In this document: positions 9,601 to 10,543 of the stretch, one piece after another
How positions within the stretch are numbered: position 1 is the first letter of the stretch
Layout of the letters: the number at the start of each line of letters is the position of its first letter
NCBI GenBank assembly: GCA_028565715.1
Contig: JAOXYC010234459.1
Location: forward strand, 1 to 10,543
Reading direction: 5' to 3'
Length of the DNA: 10,543 bases
Source of the DNA: Phoronis pallida
Taxonomy: Eukaryota; Phoronida; Phoronidae
Position numbers and translations under genes: made by a program
Notes under the pieces: generated by a model
Databases searched by the model: none
The model's input: the letters and a program-made list of their open reading frames with translations, nothing else
Told to the model about the DNA's origin: nothing

Positions 9601-10310
9601 CGCTATGTGTTTGACCTTCAAAATGACCTTCCCGTGGGTAACATGGTGGGTAAGGTTGAAGCTAAGGACGCTGACATGGAAGAGAAGAACAATCAGGTCA
9701 TGTACATTCTCAAACAAGGTGGATATGGGAAATTTGGAGTTAATTTTGAAACAGGTAAAACTGTCATATCGCAGAAAGATAATTATCAGAAATTGATTGA
9801 AATATGATTAGATGGTTTGGGTGTAGGCTAACAATAAAATAACGCAACATATTCTTGTAATATTTTGCAGCTTTTTCAAATTTTCAAGGTGCAATATTTT
9901 GGTAGAATTCATGTATACGACAATTGTTTACAAATTCCTTAGATTTTTTCGGAAATACATTTTCTAGAATGATGAAACGTTTTTTAAAAGGTAGTTTTCA
10001 ATGTTTCTGAATGTATAAAATATTTTAATTCTCTGAATTCCAGGTGCCATCATGCTTCAAGATAATTTGGCCCGTGAACCACTAGAGAATGAGTACAACC
10101 TACAGATCCAGGCGTTTGACACGGGTTACCCTCGCCGTAGTGGCACGACAGATGTCACGGTTAGAGTGCCGTTCAACCATGTGCCAGTGTTTCGCGGGAA
10201 CTTCTCCTTCTCGCTTCAGGAGAACCGCATGCCAGGGACTGTTATTGGGAATGTTGACGCCTTCGATAAAGACCATGACAAACTGGAGTACTTTATAAAT
10301 GATGAACAAT
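596..10310 (+). CDS. Large multi-EC cadherin-superfamily protein, internal part of gene (20 exons, incomplete at both ends)
   Basis: Calcium-dependent adhesion or mechanical-linker protein of the cadherin superfamily, expected on the cell surface. The span is joined from 20 exons (separate entries; coordinates in the summary) with GT..AG introns. The spliced frame is 1001 codons plus one base with no stop, and all 19 internal junctions agree in phase. It encodes ten EC repeats: A 1-40 (partial), B 41-154, C 155-278, D 279-389, E 390-513, F 514-638, G 639-748, H 749-859, I 860-962, J 963-1001 (partial). Hallmarks seen are DxNDN-type linkers, LDRE-type motifs (D, F, G) and AxDxD-type motifs. 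Possible N-glycosylation sequons occur at residues 83, 136, 243, 639 and 965. No signal peptide, membrane segment, laminin-G or EGF domain lies in the window. Repeat number and divergence recall Fat, Dachsous, cadherin-23 or protocadherin-15 relatives; the subfamily is not resolved. Family assignment is very secure, exact identity is not. Confidence 0.93.
1051..1149 (+). CDS. Cadherin exon 2: end of EC-A, linker DINDPPVF, start of EC-B
   Basis: 99 nt, phase 0/0, residues 19-51. It encodes the last strand of EC-A, the calcium-linker motif DINDPPVF (residues 33-40) and the first strand of EC-B. The acceptor is duplicated (TTTCAG ATTTCAG); only the upstream AG keeps the frame to the exon at 596. 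The donor GAG|GTTTGA has T at +3, and the intron immediately reads a stop. Confidence 0.92.
1409..1501 (+). CDS. Cadherin exon 3: EC-B, A-B strands
   Basis: 93 nt, phase 0/0, residues 52-82. The acceptor follows a pyrimidine-rich tract ending TTTTGCAG and the donor is AAG|GTAGGC. FTVRAEDP matches the v.A.DpD region of an EC repeat and is followed by a B-strand-like HFSIK. The open frame runs past the donor into the intron for about 230 nt, but splicing to the next exon restores normal EC length and motif order. Confidence 0.88.
1714..1848 (+). CDS. Cadherin exon 4: EC-B, C-F strands
   Basis: 135 nt, phase 0/0, residues 83-127. The acceptor is TTTTCTTGCAG and the donor GAG|GTAAAC. It encodes IFSITDEGHFIL, the fsId..G.i pattern, then IDYE in the place of LDRE, then the F strand FYVTIKVE. 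An NVT sequon starts at residue 83. The following intron is 291 nt. Confidence 0.93.
2140..2268 (+). CDS. Cadherin exon 5: end of EC-B, linker DVDDEGPLF, start of EC-C
   Basis: 129 nt, phase 0/0, residues 128-170. DEGSPPLSNVSV is the standard D.G.P.ls...V entry to the last strand. The linker DVDDEGPLF is a degenerate DxNDNxPxF that keeps two acidic positions. EC-C begins at 155. The following intron (2269-2763, 495 nt) is AT-rich with only short chance ORFs and no recognisable element. Confidence 0.93.
2764..2857 (+). CDS. Cadherin exon 6: EC-C, A-B strands
   Basis: 94 nt, enters in phase 0 and leaves in phase 1, residues 171-201 plus one base. The acceptor is TATTTCAAG and the donor GAAG|GTACTC. 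AIYAADQDRDRKSEIGYKI fits A.DqD.....i.Yki of an EC repeat, with a Cys at residue 175. Joining the last G to the next exon gives Gly and preserves the EC pattern, which fixes the donor. Confidence 0.88.
3264..3406 (+). CDS. Cadherin exon 7: EC-C, C-F strands
   Basis: 143 nt, enters in phase 1, leaves in phase 0, residues 202-249. The acceptor is CACAATTATAG and the donor CAG|GTGAGT, a consensus site. FFRLDEDTGQLCQ is the fsld..tG.l motif, followed by F-strand FTFRIQ; the NFT sequon is at residue 243. Cys 225 could pair with Cys 175 of the previous exon (inference). The same frame stays open for about 180 nt upstream of the acceptor, but that part has no EC features. The following 409-nt intron holds nothing recognisable. 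Confidence 0.92.
3816..3995 (+). CDS. Cadherin exon 8: end of EC-C, linker DTNEYSPEF, first strands of EC-D
   Basis: 180 nt, phase 0/0, residues 250-309. The acceptor is CCCTCATTATAAG, chosen because FTFRIQ then joins directly to AYQKDN, the usual v.AyD. position; an earlier ATG at 3759 is only intronic. It encodes the linker DTNEYSPEF (270-278), the A strand with IPEYP, and KLEAEDGDF. The donor is TTT|GTGAGT. The following intron (3996-4478, 483 nt) carries the small inverted-ended element at 4083-4173. Confidence 0.92.
4083..4173. repeat. Small element with 12-bp terminal inverted repeats (MITE-like candidate)
   Basis: Sequence 4083-4094 (GTGGGTTATTTG) is exactly the reverse complement of 4162-4173. 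The 91-bp unit is inside intron 8 and has an internal palindromic core GGCTATAGCC at 4118-4127. No clear target-site duplication is visible, so a mobile origin is only inferred. Motifs resembling the ends (AAATAACC, AAATAGGTTA) recur just downstream at about 4194-4235. Confidence 0.4.
4479..4616 (+). CDS. Cadherin exon 9: EC-D, B-F strands
   Basis: 138 nt, phase 0/0, residues 310-355. The acceptor is TTTATTTTGTAG. FVYHILSEE is followed by LDFNIHTGELRV (f.i...tGel.v), the calcium-binding FDRE motif and F-strand YELE. The donor GAG|GTTGGT is weak (T at +3), with an in-frame stop right after. The following 417-nt intron has only a short AC run near 4764 and no other element. Confidence 0.94.
5034..5198 (+). 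CDS. Cadherin exon 10: end of EC-D, linker DANDNAPVF, start of EC-E
   Basis: 165 nt, phase 0/0, residues 356-410. The acceptor is TTGGTTTTGGTAG and the donor CAG|GTAAGA. It encodes the last strand of EC-D, the canonical linker DANDNAPVF (381-389) and the A strand of EC-E ending VEGTTIQQ. This is one of the most conserved linkers in the window. Confidence 0.96.
5349..5668. repeat. Interspersed repeat with imperfect terminal inverted repeats and internal ATGGGT repeats
   Basis: It lies within intron 10 (5199-5739, the longest intron at 541 nt). The left end 5349-5365 (CCTGGGGGAGGTACTTC) is an imperfect reverse complement of 5653-5668 (GAAGTACCCCCCGGGC). Between them, degenerate G/T-rich units each carry an ATGGGT-like core at 5397 (TTTGGGTC), 5441, 5474, 5525, 5568 and 5602, spaced 33 to 51 nt. 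Repeats with a GGGGGTACTTCC-like end and many xATGGGT units are, from memory, common in several marine invertebrate genomes; that is recollection, not a database result. It has no coding potential beyond a chance ORF. Confidence 0.6.
5740..5987 (+). CDS. Cadherin exon 11: EC-E, most of the repeat
   Basis: 248 nt, enters in phase 0, leaves in phase 2, residues 411-492 plus two bases. The acceptor is TTTTATTTCAG and the donor AAG|GTTTGG. HDEDIGVNGQIKYTI is the A.DeD.G.Ng.i.Y.i motif and GRFLITDDGQIIL the fsId..G.i motif. The LDRE site is lost: the segment is basic (RNLRLMRRMRKF). The EIQATD F strand is followed by a Lys/Arg-rich loop. The following 333-nt intron shows no recognisable element. 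Confidence 0.93.
6321..6522 (+). CDS. Cadherin exon 12: end of EC-E, degenerate linker ETNNHAPTF, extended start of EC-F
   Basis: 202 nt, enters in phase 2, leaves in phase 0, residues 493-560. The acceptor is GCGCACTTTCAG and the donor CCG|GTGAGT. VSIEVVETNNHAPTF replaces the DxNDN linker, losing the first Asp and turning the last Asp-Asn pair into Asn-His. About 25 extra residues then precede the A strand YVAEDSPAGG. This makes the E-F junction unusual (see findings). Confidence 0.93.
6766..6854 (+). CDS. Cadherin exon 13: EC-F, A-D strands
   Basis: 89 nt, enters in phase 0, leaves in phase 2, residues 561-589 plus two bases. The acceptor is TGTATGAAACAG and the donor CAG|GTAGAA. VQDGDGDEDIYLSYRI keeps the acidic DxD-type calcium site and GGFFDIS the fsId motif. 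The frame is also open for about 180 nt into the upstream intron, but the preceding exon joins here in phase. Confidence 0.9.
7056..7140 (+). CDS. Cadherin exon 14: EC-F, D-F strands with LDRE
   Basis: 85 nt, enters in phase 2, leaves in phase 0, residues 590-618. The acceptor is TTTTGTATACTTCAG and the donor CAT|GTAGGC. GWLTHTRPLDREN is the G.l.t..pLDRE calcium motif and FDLTIQVSDGKH the F strand followed by v.DG. The downstream intron is 287 nt and opens with a (TAAA)n run at about 7180-7199. Confidence 0.93.
7428..7652 (+). CDS. Cadherin exon 15: end of EC-F, linker DSNDNAPHF, first half of EC-G
   Basis: 225 nt, phase 0/0, residues 619-693. The acceptor is CTCTCTTCAATTTCAG and the donor AAG|GTTTGT. 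It encodes the linker DSNDNAPHF, an NQS sequon at 639, the A strand IPEESGVGTVVG, the calcium motif ATDSDEGVNGEV, YSL, and the D strand LFIIDEK. This is a near-textbook EC half. Its last 114 nt plus 40 nt of intron are the first copy of a 154-bp tandem repeat. Confidence 0.96.
7693..7806 (+). pseudogene. Fossil copy of 3' half of cadherin exon 15 (duplicate 2)
   Basis: An intact 38-codon open frame parallels residues 656-693, followed by the same donor AAG|GTTTGT at 7807. It starts right after TTTGGTAG, which looks like a weak acceptor. The calcium motif is altered: ATDSDEG in exon 15 reads ATDGGEG here, losing an acidic ligand. Only 40 nt separate it from exon 15, too short for a normal animal intron, and inclusion would insert a half EC repeat. 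Most likely it is a non-expressed relic in intron 15, though transcripts should be checked. Confidence 0.7.
7847..7911 (+). pseudogene. Fossil copy of cadherin exon 15, truncated (duplicate 3)
   Basis: About 65 nt match the start of the 154-bp unit; similarity stops shortly after the CATACAGTC-equivalent and no donor remains. The encoded motif would read AIDGDEG, keeping an acidic pair that copy 2 has lost. Copies 2 and 3 share several bases that differ from exon 15, so they are closer to each other in this part. The rest of the 403-nt intron 15 is AT-rich and empty. Confidence 0.7.
8056..8163 (+). CDS. Cadherin exon 16: EC-G, E-F strands with FDRE
   Basis: 108 nt, phase 0/0, residues 694-729. 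The acceptor is TTGTTTTTTCAG and the donor ACA|GTGAGT. TGTIYVQ continues the FIIDEK of exon 15 into fiId.ktG.I.v. FDRE and VEATDTGDKP match the LDRE and AtD.G.p motifs. The direct join to exon 15 gives a perfect EC-G, which argues that the intervening duplicate is skipped. Confidence 0.95.
8285..8480. other. GC-richer segment in intron 16, possible repeat remnant
   Basis: This part of the 376-nt intron 16 (8164-8539) is visibly less AT-rich than neighbouring introns. It has short inverted repeats such as CCAAAC/GTTTGG around 8345-8366. The palindromic core GGCTATAGCC at 8427-8436, followed by NAGTC, also occurs at 4118 in intron 8. This may mark a shared repeat family; no coding signal is seen. 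Confidence 0.35.
8540..8668 (+). CDS. Cadherin exon 17: end of EC-G, linker DINDNPPVF, start of EC-H
   Basis: 129 nt, phase 0/0, residues 730-772. The acceptor is TGTTCTTGCAG and the donor ATG|GTAACT. ATADIKVKLADINDNPPVF is a classic last strand plus calcium linker. EC-H starts at 749 with the A strand and an acidic MEDNDD in the place of the PENxP motif. The following 344-nt intron is very AT-rich, with no recognisable element. Confidence 0.96.
9013..9180 (+). CDS. Cadherin exon 18: EC-H, A-F strands
   Basis: 168 nt, phase 0/0, residues 773-828. The acceptor is TATATTTTAG and the donor AAG|GTGAGT. VMDKDGTSNDIRYSL is the calcium and B-strand motif and MFEIDPITAEITV the fsIdp.tg.i.v motif. 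Where LDRE is expected the sequence reads DCEVRC, two Cys four residues apart (819 and 823). The F strand is YVLK. The following 321-nt intron has no recognisable element. Confidence 0.94.
9502..9754 (+). CDS. Cadherin exon 19: end of EC-H, linker DMNDNSPLF, first half of EC-I
   Basis: 253 nt, enters in phase 0, leaves in phase 1, residues 829-912 plus one base. The acceptor is CATATTTAAATAG and the donor CAG|GTAAAA. VVATDNKGNG continues the F strand, followed by the linker DMNDNSPLF (851-859). EC-I then has LPVGNMVGKVEAKDADMEE, the calcium motif, and FGVNFETG, the fsvn..tG motif. The frame stays open for about 50 nt past the donor. Confidence 0.95.
10044..10310 (+). CDS. Cadherin exon 20: end of EC-I, degenerate linker, start of EC-J
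   Basis: 267 nt, enters in phase 1, leaves in phase 1, residues 913-1001 plus one base. The acceptor is CTCTGAATTCCAG and the donor AAT|GTAAGT, a strong site. IQAFDTGYPRRSG is the AfD.G.P..s motif. The linker reads VRVPFNHVPVF, without the DxNDN acids. EC-J begins with SFSLQENRMPGTVIG (an .EN..pGt.ig A strand) and DAFDKDHDKLEYFI. The NFS sequon is at 965. The repeat must continue in a later exon outside the window. Confidence 0.94.
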
Positions 10311-10543
10311 GTAAGTCTTTTAGGATTGGTACATGTATATTGGTCGAGATATACGGCTTATTTATTACTGAAAATATGGTGTGATTTTAATCACATATTT
10401 AAAAAAAACATGCAAGCACAAAACGGCAACTGTTGGCGAAAACCTGCAGTGAACTAGCTAACATGGTAGTTGATGTTGTTTCTTGTATAAATAATACGAT
10501 ACTATGTCAGTAGATGGTTCAATATCTAGGTCTACGTATGGTT
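10311..10543 (+). other. Start of an intron that runs off the window
   Basis: This is 233 nt of AT-rich sequence after the GTAAGT donor. The next exon must begin in phase 1 and is not in the window. A small imperfect hairpin (TGTGATT/AATCACA) lies around 10378-10397. Nothing else is visible. Confidence 0.7.

Overview
The window is a piece of animal (metazoan) nuclear DNA. It carries the middle part of one large, intron-rich, plus-strand gene for a cadherin-superfamily protein. The call rests on consecutive extracellular cadherin (EC) repeats with the hallmark linkers (DINDPPVF, DANDNAPVF, DSNDNAPHF, DINDNPPVF, DMNDNSPLF), split over many short exons with GT..AG borders. Introns are AT-rich and compact (about 200 to 540 nt), which together with the divergent EC repeats suggests an invertebrate, probably marine. 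The phylum cannot be settled from the sequence alone.

Layout. Positions 1-595 hold no firm coding sequence; there is one uncertain exon-like stretch (405-485) and a striking 42-nt palindrome (136-177). From 596 to 10310 I resolve 20 exons: 596-649, 1051-1149, 1409-1501, 1714-1848, 2140-2268, 2764-2857, 3264-3406, 3816-3995, 4479-4616, 5034-5198, 5740-5987, 6321-6522, 6766-6854, 7056-7140, 7428-7652, 8056-8163, 8540-8668, 9013-9180, 9502-9754 and 10044-10310. They sum to 3004 nt and join in one open frame of 1001 codons plus one base, with every junction phase consistent. The gene runs off both ends: no signal peptide, transmembrane segment, cytoplasmic tail, promoter or poly(A) site is visible.

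The conceptual protein has ten EC repeats, called A to J here: A (residues 1-40, C-terminal part only), B (41-154), C (155-278), D (279-389), E (390-513), F (514-638), G (639-748), H (749-859), I (860-962) and J (963-1001, N-terminal part only). The series of more than nine divergent repeats points to a long Fat/Dachsous/cadherin-23/protocadherin-15-like adhesion protein, but no orthologue can be named. F and G are near-canonical calcium-binding repeats. Linkers E-F and I-J have lost the DxNDN motif and may be calcium-poor, flexible joints.

The non-coding part has features of its own. A 154-bp tandem duplication (7539 to about 7911) copied the 3' half of one exon plus its splice donor and left fossil exon copies in the next intron. 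A 320-bp repeat with imperfect terminal inverted repeats lies in intron 10, and a small element with inverted ends lies in intron 8. No second gene, RNA gene, CRISPR array or prokaryote-type feature was found, and I see no clearly novel system. The tandem exon-fragment duplication and the degenerate linkers are the points most worth checking.
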